This document shows positions 1 to 6,723 of a DNA stretch of 11,380 nucleotides, one piece after another. Within the stretch, counting starts at the first letter, position 1. Every line of letters begins with the position of its first letter. Origin of the DNA: DRPN01 sp964383915 (GTDB lineage: Bacteria > Bacteroidota > Bacteroidia > Bacteroidales > VadinHA17). The notes under the pieces were generated by a model. That model did no database searches. It worked only from the letters and a program-made list of their open reading frames with translations, and was not told the origin of the DNA. The position numbers were made by a program, and so were the translations under genes. The stretch lies in the NCBI GenBank assembly GCA_964383915.1, contig CAYLJE010000083.1, forward strand, positions 1 through 11,380, read 5' to 3'.

Positions 1-1
1 T

Positions 2-52
2 TGTATTGAGCTTGCCGAAATAAAGAAATCGGACATTATGGACAAACACTAA
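2..52 (+). CDS. Possible 3' end of an unidentified gene (partial)
   Basis: Reading from base 2 gives an open stretch of 16 codons (CIELAEIKKSDIMDKH) that ends in TAA at 50-52. Its composition looks like an ordinary charged protein C-terminus, and it would converge with the minus-strand M23 gene that ends 31 bases further on. It is too short to assign to a family, and an open frame of this length arises easily by chance. I list it only because the window edge cuts whatever lies to the left. Confidence 0.25.
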   Translation, partial: CIELAEIKKSDIMDKH

Positions 53-83
53 GTAGCAGGAGAGAGAATTCCGGGAAGAGAGG

Positions 84-1055
84 TTAATCCAGTGATTGTC
101 CGGCGTTATTAGCCAGTTCAACTATCTTTTCATACTCGTCTGCCGTCAGATCATTGAAAAAATAATTGATAGGATTAACGTATTTTCCTCTTAACATAAT
201 TCCGTAGTGTAAGTGAGGCCCCGTAGATAGACCGGTATTTCCGACAAAACCAATGACATCCCCCCGTTTTACATATTGTCCTTTCTTAACATTGAATCCG
301 TTCAGATGGGCATAAACAGAGACATACCCAAATCCGTGGTCAATAAGAATTTCATTTCCATATCCTCTTCGTGAGCGGGCTATTTTTTTTATTACCCCGT
401 CTCCAGTAGCATATACCGGTGTTCCTTTGGGTGCTGTAAAGTCAATCCCGTAATGGAATTTAGGTATTTTATATATCGGGTGCATCCGCCATCCCCATCC
501 GGAAGCAATACGACGCAGGTCTTTGTTGGAAATAGGCTGGATAGCAGGAATACAGGAAAGCATCTTTTCTTTATTTGAAGCCAATTCAATCAATTCATCA
601 TAAGATTTACTCTGGACATATGCTTCTCTCGTGATAATATTCAGTTTCTTTGCAGTTTTGATAATAATATCTGAATTGTCAAATCCTTCCAGATTTGAAT
701 ATTTATTGACCCCGCCATATCCGGCTTTCCGTATCGTACTGGGGATCGGTTCTGCTTCAAAAATAGTCCTGTATAAGTTGTCATCGCGTTTTTGCAAATC
801 TGCAAGCACAGTACTGACCTGATCCAGTTGTTTGTTTACCAGTTCATACTGTGTTCTCATTTCAGAAATTTCCCGTTTAAGTTTTTTCTCTTTAGGAGAA
901 TCAAAAAAAGATGAAAAAACAGTCAGATAAATTCCTGCCACGAAAATACTGGCAAAGAAAAAGATAAAAAACCTAAAGATTTTTTGTTTTATTGAATGCT
1001 CTATCCGGTTATATTGTAACGTTTCCGGATTAAAACGATATTTTGTTTTAGCCAT
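84..1055 (-). CDS. Membrane-anchored M23 family metallopeptidase (LytM-type)
   Basis: This is a 323-residue zinc peptidoglycan endopeptidase, expected to cut peptide cross-links from the periplasmic side of the inner membrane. It has a short basic N-terminus, one membrane segment at about residues 28-50, a charged coiled-coil-like stretch at about 53-97, a linker, and a C-terminal LytM domain at about 184-300. All the usual active-site residues are visible: HxxxD at H201/D205, H250 in the 'YAH' motif, and the HLH motif (H281, H283). It should therefore be catalytically active, unlike degenerate EnvC/NlpD-type activators. The start ATG (1055-1053) immediately precedes a basic segment and the membrane anchor. 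It is divergent from alaS, with a convincing Bacteroidetes-type promoter just upstream. The exact cell-wall substrate and any link to division or cell shape are not visible. Confidence 0.93.
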   Translation of the reverse strand: MAKTKYRFNPETLQYNRIEHSIKQKIFRFFIFFFASIFVAGIYLTVFSSFFDSPKEKKLKREISEMRTQYELVNKQLDQVSTVLADLQKRDDNLYRTIFEAEPIPSTIRKAGYGGVNKYSNLEGFDNSDIIIKTAKKLNIITREAYVQSKSYDELIELASNKEKMLSCIPAIQPISNKDLRRIASGWGWRMHPIYKIPKFHYGIDFTAPKGTPVYATGDGVIKKIARSRRGYGNEILIDHGFGYVSVYAHLNGFNVKKGQYVKRGDVIGFVGNTGLSTGPHLHYGIMLRGKYVNPINYFFNDLTADEYEKIVELANNAGQSLD

Positions 1056-1071
1056 TCAGCAAATATTTTTG
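1042..1071 (+). promoter_or_regulatory. Candidate promoter for alaS
   Basis: TTTG at 1042-1045 and TATTTTTG at 1064-1071 (fits TAnnTTTG) are separated by 18 bases, matching the Bacteroidetes -33/-7 pattern. Transcription would start near 1078 and give an alaS leader of about 105 bases. The site overlaps the first codons of the divergent M23 gene. The DNA is AT-rich, so a chance match is possible. Confidence 0.35.
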
Positions 1072-1084
1072 ACCACTTTGGCCA

Positions 1085-1116
1085 CAAAACTAATGGAAAT
1101 AAACTAATTTTACAAA
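1085..1116 (-). promoter_or_regulatory. Candidate promoter for the M23 peptidase gene
   Basis: Read on the minus strand, TTTG (1116-1113) is followed after 20 bases by TAGTTTTG (1092-1085), a full match to the Bacteroidetes TTTG/TAnnTTTG arrangement. Transcription would begin around 1078, about 22 bases before the ATG at 1055. Confidence 0.5.
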
Positions 1117-1184
1117 CTTTTTGAATGATAATTTCAATCAATGCATTATATAAAATATATTAATTTATTGTAACATAGGTGGGT

Positions 1185-3818
1185 ATGACAAGTGATGAGG
1201 TGCGTCAACAATTTTTAGATTATTTCCGGTCCAAAGGACATAATATTATTCCTTCTGCCCCGATGGTTGTAAAAAACGACCCGACGCTGATGTTTACCAA
1301 TGCCGGGATGAATCAGTTTAAAGATATTTTTTTAGGGAATAAAAAACCTGAACATCCGAGGGTTGCCAATGCTCAGAAGTGTCTTCGGGTGTCGGGTAAA
1401 CACAATGATCTGGAGGAGGTTGGTCAAGATACTTACCACCATACCATGTTTGAAATGTTGGGGAACTGGTCTTTTGGCGATTATTTCAAAAAAGAAGCTA
1501 TTGAGATGGCCTGGGAGTTCCTGACAGTAAAAATGCAGATTGATCCGGGCAGACTGTATGCAACAGTTTTTAGGGGGGATGAAAAGGATGGTTTGCAACC
1601 GGATGAAGAATCTGCCGGTTTCTGGTTAGAAAAACTTTCCGGGGATCATATTCTGAGAGGTGGGGAAAAAGATAATTTCTGGGAGATGGGCAAAACGGGT
1701 CCTTGTGGTCCATGTACTGAAATTCATATTGATATCAGAGAAGAAAAGGAGAGGAAAAGAGTAGCCGGAAGCCAACTGGTAAATCAGGCTCATGCTGAAG
1801 TAATAGAGATATGGAACCTGGTCTTTATACAGTTTAACCGGAGAGATGACGGGGGCTTGGTTCCGTTGCCAAGAAATCATGTGGATACCGGTATGGGATT
1901 CGAACGCTTATGTATGATCCTGCAGAAGAAGAAATCCAATTATGATACCGATCTGTTTATGCCTATTATCAGGGAAATCGGGGCAATATCAGATTTATCC
2001 TATGGGAAATCGGTACAAACAGACGTGGCTATGCGTGTGGTGGCTGATCATCTGAGGGCCGTATCTTTCTCTATTGCCGATGGACAGATCCCTTCCAATA
2101 ATAAAGGAGGTTATGTGATCCGCAGGATTTTACGGCGGGCTGTCCGTTATGGTTATACATACCTGTCCCAGCGGGAGCCATTTATTTACCGGTTGGTGCC
2201 GGTCCTTGGACAAATGATGGGGAAGGCTTATCCTGCGTTATTACAACAAGAGGATTTGATAACCCGGGTGATCCGTGAAGAAGAACGTGCTTTTCTGCGT
2301 ACCCTGGATACAGGTATCGGAAGGCTGGAAACTATTATGGCTGCCAATCAGAAAACAGAGAATGATATCATTGAGGGGAAAGATGCTTTTGAATTATATG
2401 ATACTTTTGGGTTTCCCCTTGATCTGACAGCATTGATTGCCCGTGAGAAAGGAATGGAAGTGGATACAACGGGTTTTGAGGCGGAGATGCAAAAACAGAA
2501 AAATCGCTCCCGTAAAGCGGCTACACAAGATACTTCCGATTGGATAAGACTGGGACAAGAACGTGAGGAGAAATTTGTGGGTTATGATCAGACGGAGACG
2601 GAGGTGAAAATAATGAAATTCCGGAAGATTAACCAGGATAATAAAGTTTTTTACCACCTTGTTTTTGATCAGACCCCATTTTATGCAGAGTCCGGTGGCC
2701 AGGTAGGAGACACTGGCTTTCTGAAAAATGAACATGAGGAAATCAGAATATTGGACACTAAAAAAGAAAATGACCTGATTATCCATATAACCAATAAATT
2801 GCCTGGAAATCTGAAGTCTTTGTTCAGGGCAGTGGTTGACCGGAGAAAACGGGAGGCTACAGCCAATAATCACACCGCTACCCACCTTTTACATTTTGCA
2901 TTAAGAACAGTGCTGGGGGCTCATGTCGAGCAAAAAGGATCATTGGTACATCCCGATTACCTGCGTTTCGACTTTTCTCATTTCAAAAAAGTTACGGAGG
3001 ACGAACTCAAACAGGTGGAAACGTTGGTGAATAAAAAAATACGGGAAAATTTGCCGTTGGAAGAAAGTCGTGATGTGCCCCTGAACCAGGCTAAAGCCAT
3101 GGGTGCAATGTCATTGTTCGGTGAAAAATATGGAGAGAGAGTCCGGATGATTCGTTTTGGAGAGTCTGTGGAGTTATGTGGCGGAACCCATGTGGATGCC
3201 ACCGGACGGATCGGTTTGTTTCTGATTGTATCTGAGAGTTCGGTAGCGGCCGGTATCAGAAGAATTGAGGCGGTGACCGGGAAAAGGGCCGAGGTGCTGG
3301 TCCGTGAAAAAATACAAATCGTTACGGCGTTGCAGAACATTCTGAAGGTGAAAAAAGATATTGTTTTTCGTGTTACGGAGATGATAGAAGAAAATAAAAA
3401 ACTGATAAAACAGATAGAAAAATGTGGTCGTGAGAAAATAGCAGGGATGAAGGAATATCTTTTGCAATCGTCTGAAATGATCGGGGGAGTACGTTTGGCT
3501 CGGGGGATTTTGGATATATCTTCTGCAAAGGCAATGAAGGACCTTGCTTTCCGGATGAGAAATGAGGAATCTGATCTGGTGCTGGTAGCCGGGGCGGTTA
3601 TAGACGGAAAACCGGTGATGGCGGTGATGATCTCCGGTGATTTGGTGAAAGAGAAAGGGCTGGATGCGCGTCAGATTATCCGGGATGCTGCTGCAGAGAT
3701 ACAGGGAGGCGGGGGAGGACAATCCTTTTTTGCGACAGCCGGAGGAAAAAATCCGGAAGGAATTGAGAAGGCAGTTAACCAGGCTGCCGAGACCATTAAA
3801 GAGATACTCAGGACATAA
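1185..3818 (+). CDS. alaS: Alanine--tRNA ligase (AlaRS)
   Basis: Cytoplasmic class II synthetase that charges tRNA-Ala with alanine and hydrolyses mischarged Ser/Gly-tRNA-Ala. From the ATG at 1185 it is 877 residues, full length for the family. The catalytic domain is N-terminal (class II motif region around HHTMFEMLGNWSFGDYF, then the GGYVIRRILRRAVRYG region). The editing domain carries the zinc motif HxxxH (H563, H567) and CGGTH (C665, H669), essentially at E. coli numbering. The C-terminal C-Ala domain has the glycine-rich GGGGGQ segment near residue 845 and ends naturally. An in-frame GTG at 1179 exists, but ATG 1185 gives the normal MTSDEVRQQF start. No T-box or other riboswitch is evident in the leader. 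The stop codon touches a truncated acyl-CoA ligase remnant on the opposite strand. Confidence 0.98.
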   Translation: MTSDEVRQQFLDYFRSKGHNIIPSAPMVVKNDPTLMFTNAGMNQFKDIFLGNKKPEHPRVANAQKCLRVSGKHNDLEEVGQDTYHHTMFEMLGNWSFGDYFKKEAIEMAWEFLTVKMQIDPGRLYATVFRGDEKDGLQPDEESAGFWLEKLSGDHILRGGEKDNFWEMGKTGPCGPCTEIHIDIREEKERKRVAGSQLVNQAHAEVIEIWNLVFIQFNRRDDGGLVPLPRNHVDTGMGFERLCMILQKKKSNYDTDLFMPIIREIGAISDLSYGKSVQTDVAMRVVADHLRAVSFSIADGQIPSNNKGGYVIRRILRRAVRYGYTYLSQREPFIYRLVPVLGQMMGKAYPALLQQEDLITRVIREEERAFLRTLDTGIGRLETIMAANQKTENDIIEGKDAFELYDTFGFPLDLTALIAREKGMEVDTTGFEAEMQKQKNRSRKAATQDTSDWIRLGQEREEKFVGYDQTETEVKIMKFRKINQDNKVFYHLVFDQTPFYAESGGQVGDTGFLKNEHEEIRILDTKKENDLIIHITNKLPGNLKSLFRAVVDRRKREATANNHTATHLLHFALRTVLGAHVEQKGSLVHPDYLRFDFSHFKKVTEDELKQVETLVNKKIRENLPLEESRDVPLNQAKAMGAMSLFGEKYGERVRMIRFGESVELCGGTHVDATGRIGLFLIVSESSVAAGIRRIEAVTGKRAEVLVREKIQIVTALQNILKVKKDIVFRVTEMIEENKKLIKQIEKCGREKIAGMKEYLLQSSEMIGGVRLARGILDISSAKAMKDLAFRMRNEESDLVLVAGAVIDGKPVMAVMISGDLVKEKGLDARQIIRDAAAEIQGGGGGQSFFATAGGKNPEGIEKAVNQAAETIKEILRT

Positions 3819-3958
3819 CTGATCAGTGTCGATTTTTCATAGTATTCTTTCGAACTGATTTTAACCCATGTTCCATTTACTTTGGATGCCAGGGCATCAT
3901 CTTTTTTATGTTCCTGCGCATGCAGGGTAAGCAAATCGAAAGTTCGTGTTATTTTCAT
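3815..3958 (-). pseudogene. Truncated N-terminus of a long-chain fatty acid--CoA ligase (AMP-binding), remnant
   Basis: Translating the minus strand from an ATG at 3958-3956 gives MKITRTFDLL, then a KKDDALASKVNGTWVKIS segment, then EYYEKSTLIS. This is the characteristic N-terminal opening of Bacteroidetes AMP-forming long-chain acyl-CoA synthetases, recognised from memory of the family. Such enzymes are about 600 residues; here the similarity stops after about 48 residues, at or within a few bases of the alaS stop codon. The frame then runs on, antisense to alaS, to a stop at 3671, so the residual ORF from this ATG would encode 95 residues, about half of them antisense alaS. No adenylate-forming motif is present, so it cannot be an active enzyme. 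A plausible promoter is intact upstream. A deletion is the simplest cause; a misassembly in this contig is the alternative. Confidence 0.75.
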
Positions 3959-3998
3959 AGCAGGTTGAGGTTCGTTTATGGTCGGTTGTATGTTGTCA

Positions 3999-4017
3999 TG
4001 TTGGTCTTCAACCAACA
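3999..4017. repeat. Inverted repeat at the remnant gene's predicted transcription start
   Basis: TGTTGGT, a 5-base loop (CTTCA), then ACCAACA form a perfect 7-bp inverted repeat. It touches the minus-strand -7 element and covers the predicted start site. It could be a former operator or a 5' leader hairpin. The function is unknown. Confidence 0.4.
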
Positions 4018-4046
4018 AACATATGGAATTTTTTATTTCATCCAAA
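4016..4046 (-). promoter_or_regulatory. Intact-looking promoter of the acyl-CoA ligase remnant
   Basis: On the minus strand TTTG (4046-4043) is followed after 19 bases by TATGTTTG (4023-4016), a full match to the Bacteroidetes pattern. Transcription would start near 4009, about 50 bases before the remnant's ATG at 3958. It would produce RNA antisense to the 3' end of alaS unless terminated. Confidence 0.45.
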
Positions 4047-4146
4047 ATGCATACGTTTTTCGTTGGATAAAAAAGATTGCAGACATTTGTAAAAATTATT
4101 ATTTTTCCGAAAATAATTTTACAAACAATCATTTAAAAAACGCATT

Positions 4147-5016
4147 ATGAATCTTAAACTTTTTATACCTCTGTTATTATCGGTTTTTTTGTTTTCTTCT
4201 TTTAAGCCGGAAAAACCGGCCTATCGTTTGTTTAATTCCAAAGGGAAGCCTGTAGCATACGGCAAAATGATAAATGATCTACAGACTGCTGATATGGTCT
4301 TTTTTGGCGAACTGCACAACAACCCTATTGCTCACTGGATGGAATATGAAGTGACCAAAAGCCTTTATCAGGAGAGAAAGCAGGACCTGGTGTTGGGTGC
4401 TGAAATGCTCGAAGCTGATAACCAGTTGATCTTGAATGAATATTTACGACATCTTATTCCTGCTGATAAATTTGAGCAGGAAGCCCGGCTGTGGAAAAAC
4501 TACAAGACCGATTATAAACCGCTGGTAGATTTTGCGCATGACAGCGATCTGGTTTTTGTTGCTGATAATATCCCACGGCGGTATGCTTCTATTGTTGCTA
4601 AAAAAGGTTTTGAGGGACTGGATCCGCTCAGTGACGAAGCCAAATCTTATATTCATCCCCTCCCCATTCCTTATGATCCGGAGGTGAAGTGTTATAAAGA
4701 CATGCTATCAATGAAAGGGATGGGGTCGCATATGAATAAAAATTTTCCCAAAGCGCAGGCAGTAAAAGATGCCACCATGGCTTGGTTTATCTTTAAAAAC
4801 TGGGAAAAAGGGAAACTTTTTTTGCATTTTAATGGATCTTATCATTCTGATCATCATCAGGGAATTGTATGGTATCTGTTACAAAAAGACCTTTCTTTAC
4901 AGATTAAAACCATTTCGGTGGTTATGCAGAAAGACATGGATAAGCTGGATACAGATCATGCCGGCCTGGCTGATTATATTATCGTGGTACCTGAAGATAT
5001 GACAACGACCTATTAA
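4147..5016 (+). CDS. ChaN-like / Cofac_haem_bdg (DUF399) family secreted protein
   Basis: This 289-residue protein has a hydrophobic N-terminal signal segment (about residues 3-18) and a single domain of the ChaN/DUF399 type, a family including the haem-binding lipoprotein ChaN of Campylobacter. The recognisable signatures are GELHNNPIAHW (G54-E55-L56-H57), LGAEMLEADNQ near residue 83, NIPRRYA near 141 and the histidine-rich HFNGSYHSDHHQG (H227-H237). There is no lipobox cysteine after the signal segment, so it is more likely periplasmic or exported than a lipoprotein; the only cysteine is C182. Haem or cofactor binding is a family inference, and many members are uncharacterised. It is a single-gene unit, with no convincing TTTG/TAnnTTTG promoter and no Shine-Dalgarno before the ATG at 4147. 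Confidence 0.85.
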   Translation: MNLKLFIPLLLSVFLFSSFKPEKPAYRLFNSKGKPVAYGKMINDLQTADMVFFGELHNNPIAHWMEYEVTKSLYQERKQDLVLGAEMLEADNQLILNEYLRHLIPADKFEQEARLWKNYKTDYKPLVDFAHDSDLVFVADNIPRRYASIVAKKGFEGLDPLSDEAKSYIHPLPIPYDPEVKCYKDMLSMKGMGSHMNKNFPKAQAVKDATMAWFIFKNWEKGKLFLHFNGSYHSDHHQGIVWYLLQKDLSLQIKTISVVMQKDMDKLDTDHAGLADYIIVVPEDMTTTY

Positions 5017-5409
5017 AGAAAGATCCAGCATTCAAGAACCGTGAGACAGATAACTCATGATAAAAGCCGGATAAAATTGGATAAGGTAAAAGACAAAAGT
5101 GTTTTCCTCCTGTTGGATATTTCTGCAGTAGTCATTCATTGGTCATTTGGTAAATGGTAGCAACCGCCAATCTCCTTTTCATGTATCGTCTGCGAAGGAG
5201 AATCATCACAGAGTCACTTAGGCACAGGGTCTCTTTGTCTCTTCATCAGTATATTTCCCGATTCTCCTCCCTTCATGATCCGGAATACCGGATAGAGGAT
5301 TGAAAAATTCCTGACAACGCAGAGGTTGGCAACAAAGAATCTTTTTAGACCGAACTCTTTCTTGTTTAAGAACAATTATTTTCTTCATTCTTGTTTCATA
5401 TGAATGACC
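5017..5409. other. Gene-free convergent intergenic region with repeat-like relics
   Basis: This stretch lies between the ends of two converging genes, and no coding frame is convincing. It contains a run of related words at about 5134-5158 (TCATTGG, TCATTTGG, TAAATGG). A segment at about 5207-5242 (CACAGAGTCACTTAGGCACA followed by GGTCTCTTTGTCTCT) resembles low-complexity intergenic repeats that I recall from environmental Bacteroidetes genomes. There is also a small perfect hairpin at 5278-5293. No insertion sequence, tRNA or clear U-tract terminator was seen. Confidence 0.5.
5278..5293. repeat. Small perfect hairpin in the convergent intergenic region
   Basis: ATCCGG, loop AATA, CCGGAT: a perfect 6-bp stem with a four-base loop. 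There is no T-run on either side, so it is at best a weak rho-independent terminator between the two converging genes. Confidence 0.4.
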
Positions 5410-6249
5410 TTAAGCATCCTGCTTGTTTGATAAACCGGGAAACGAGGTTAACTCCTTCTGTAAACCGGAGAAGAAATCCAGGGTATATTTTTCTCTGATG
5501 CCTTTCAACAGGCCGGATATGACTTCCTCAGGTTTTTTTTGAGGGATCCGGATATATTCCTCAAAGTAATGAATGACCTTCAAAGTTGATGAGTTGTTCT
5601 TTCTCATGTCCTCAAAGAAGTTGCGGGTAAGACGGTATCGTGGCTCCTGTTTTAGAAGAATCTCAGGCCATGTTTCAAGATGACGGATCATGTTGTCATA
5701 ACGGTTTTCCAGGTTTGGTAACACGTGTGAGGCGATCTCTTTGAGTGGAATTCCTCGCAGGGTATAAATCTCATAGTACCGGAATGCCCCGATGGCTCCG
5801 AAAGCATCCATGTCATCTGCCAGCGAGAGAAGGGACAGCATGGCAGAAGTATCTGTGTTCCATATCGTGCTGTTTGAATAGCTTTTATCATCATGTTTTT
5901 CTATGGCTTCCAGGATTTTATCTTTCAATACTGGGGTGGTAGAAGATTGTGATAAAAAATTTTCTGCTATTTTGCGTCCTGTGTGTCCATGTGTAAAGTC
6001 TATGGTTTCTGACATGCCGGTATCATGTAACATGGTGGCGATGAGAGTCCCTTCAACCAGAGGCTTGGTCAGGGGATAGATCTGTTGATCATATCCGGGC
6101 ATCAGTTCCCGGGCAAAATGCCAGGTTCTTAAATGATGGGTTTCGTCATGGGAAGGAAGATAATGAGTGGAGAAACAGGACCTGCAAAAATCATATAACT
6201 GATCACCCCACCGGTGCTCAGCTTCTTCAATGATTTCCGGAATTGTCAT
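5410..6249 (-). CDS. HD-domain phosphohydrolase-like protein
   Basis: This 279-residue soluble protein has no signal peptide or membrane segment. The N-terminal half is an HD domain: HDETHHLRTWHFA (metal-ligand His at 38/39), HDTG (H75-D76), histidines in FTHGHTGRK (H87, H89), EKHD (H119) and LADDMD (D145/D146). These are the expected metal-binding positions of HD metal-dependent phosphohydrolases. The C-terminal half (about 165-279) is helical and unassigned. The substrate cannot be told from sequence: nucleotides, cyclic nucleotides or other phosphoesters are all possible. It probably shares a transcript with the small HTH gene 53 bases upstream. The ATG at 6249 is the natural start, since a stable helix (IPEIIEEAEHRWGDQLYDF) follows at once. 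Confidence 0.85.
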   Translation of the reverse strand: MTIPEIIEEAEHRWGDQLYDFCRSCFSTHYLPSHDETHHLRTWHFARELMPGYDQQIYPLTKPLVEGTLIATMLHDTGMSETIDFTHGHTGRKIAENFLSQSSTTPVLKDKILEAIEKHDDKSYSNSTIWNTDTSAMLSLLSLADDMDAFGAIGAFRYYEIYTLRGIPLKEIASHVLPNLENRYDNMIRHLETWPEILLKQEPRYRLTRNFFEDMRKNNSSTLKVIHYFEEYIRIPQKKPEEVISGLLKGIREKYTLDFFSGLQKELTSFPGLSNKQDA

Positions 6250-6302
6250 GATATATCTTGCACAAAAGACAGGCCTTTATGCAGGGGATTTGAGTGAAAA
6301 GG

Positions 6303-6548
6303 TTACCTGGTGGCGATCTCCCTGGCTATCTCCAATATGGTTGTGTCATCCAGTGTTACCAGCCCGCCGTCCGGACCCGGTTCCATGTGTATTCCAATGC
6401 TTTCTCCATCTTTATAATTGGTGCCGCCAAAATAATTTCTTACCGTTTCAACATGAAGGTCCAGTCTTTCAGCAATCATTTGCATGGCTCCATTTGGCAG
6501 ACTATCCTTGATCCTTCGCAACTCATTGAATGTTATTATCATAGTCAT
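6303..6548 (-). CDS. Small HTH DNA-binding protein
   Basis: An 81-residue protein whose N-terminal half reads as a helix-turn-helix: LRRIKDSLPNGAMQMIAERL, then DLHVETVRNYFGG, the second part resembling a recognition helix of LacI/XRE-like type. The C-terminal part ends with a short helix (TTILEIAREIA). Small proteins of this form are common in Bacteroidales and are usually annotated as hypothetical or DNA-binding; I do not know a proven role. Two ATGs are possible, at 6548 and 6542 (MTMIITF); the second gives the more typical start. It lies 53 bases upstream of the HD-domain gene on the same strand, so co-transcription is likely. A short AGGTT-C-AACCT palindrome 28 bases upstream could be an autoregulatory site, but this is weak. 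Confidence 0.75.
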   Translation of the reverse strand: MTMIITFNELRRIKDSLPNGAMQMIAERLDLHVETVRNYFGGTNYKDGESIGIHMEPGPDGGLVTLDDTTILEIAREIATR

Positions 6549-6723
6549 AATAATTATAAAATTAGTTTATTTTTGAGGTTCAACCTATAAAGATAGAAAA
6601 GATATTTTTTTCAGACAAATTTCTCATTTAAGATAAAAGAAAAGAGATAGTGCATGCATCTCCATGAAGCGTGTATTGTTTCGTTTTACCAACCCGGGGC
6701 CTCGAACATGGAACATCCTGTTT

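Noticed and set aside
1179..1184. GTG start two codons upstream for alaS
   Set aside because: ATG at 1185 gives the normal AlaRS N-terminus; the GTG would only add Met-Gly.
2394..2885. 163-residue open frame on the minus strand inside alaS
   Set aside because: It lies wholly antisense to a clearly conserved alaS region and has low-complexity, unfamily-like composition; it is a shadow of the real gene.
3174..3722. 182-residue open frame on the minus strand inside alaS
   Set aside because: It is antisense to the conserved AlaRS editing and C-Ala domains and its composition (many Tyr, His, Phe, Ser) is not protein-like.
3671..4132. Intact 153-residue minus-strand gene
   Set aside because: Only the section after the internal ATG at 3958 resembles a protein family, and its second half is antisense alaS; it is better explained as a truncated remnant.
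6691..6715. tRNA-like TpsiC arm (GTTCGAGG on the minus strand)
   Set aside because: No acceptor, D or anticodon arm can be found around it, so a tRNA or tRNA fragment is not supported.
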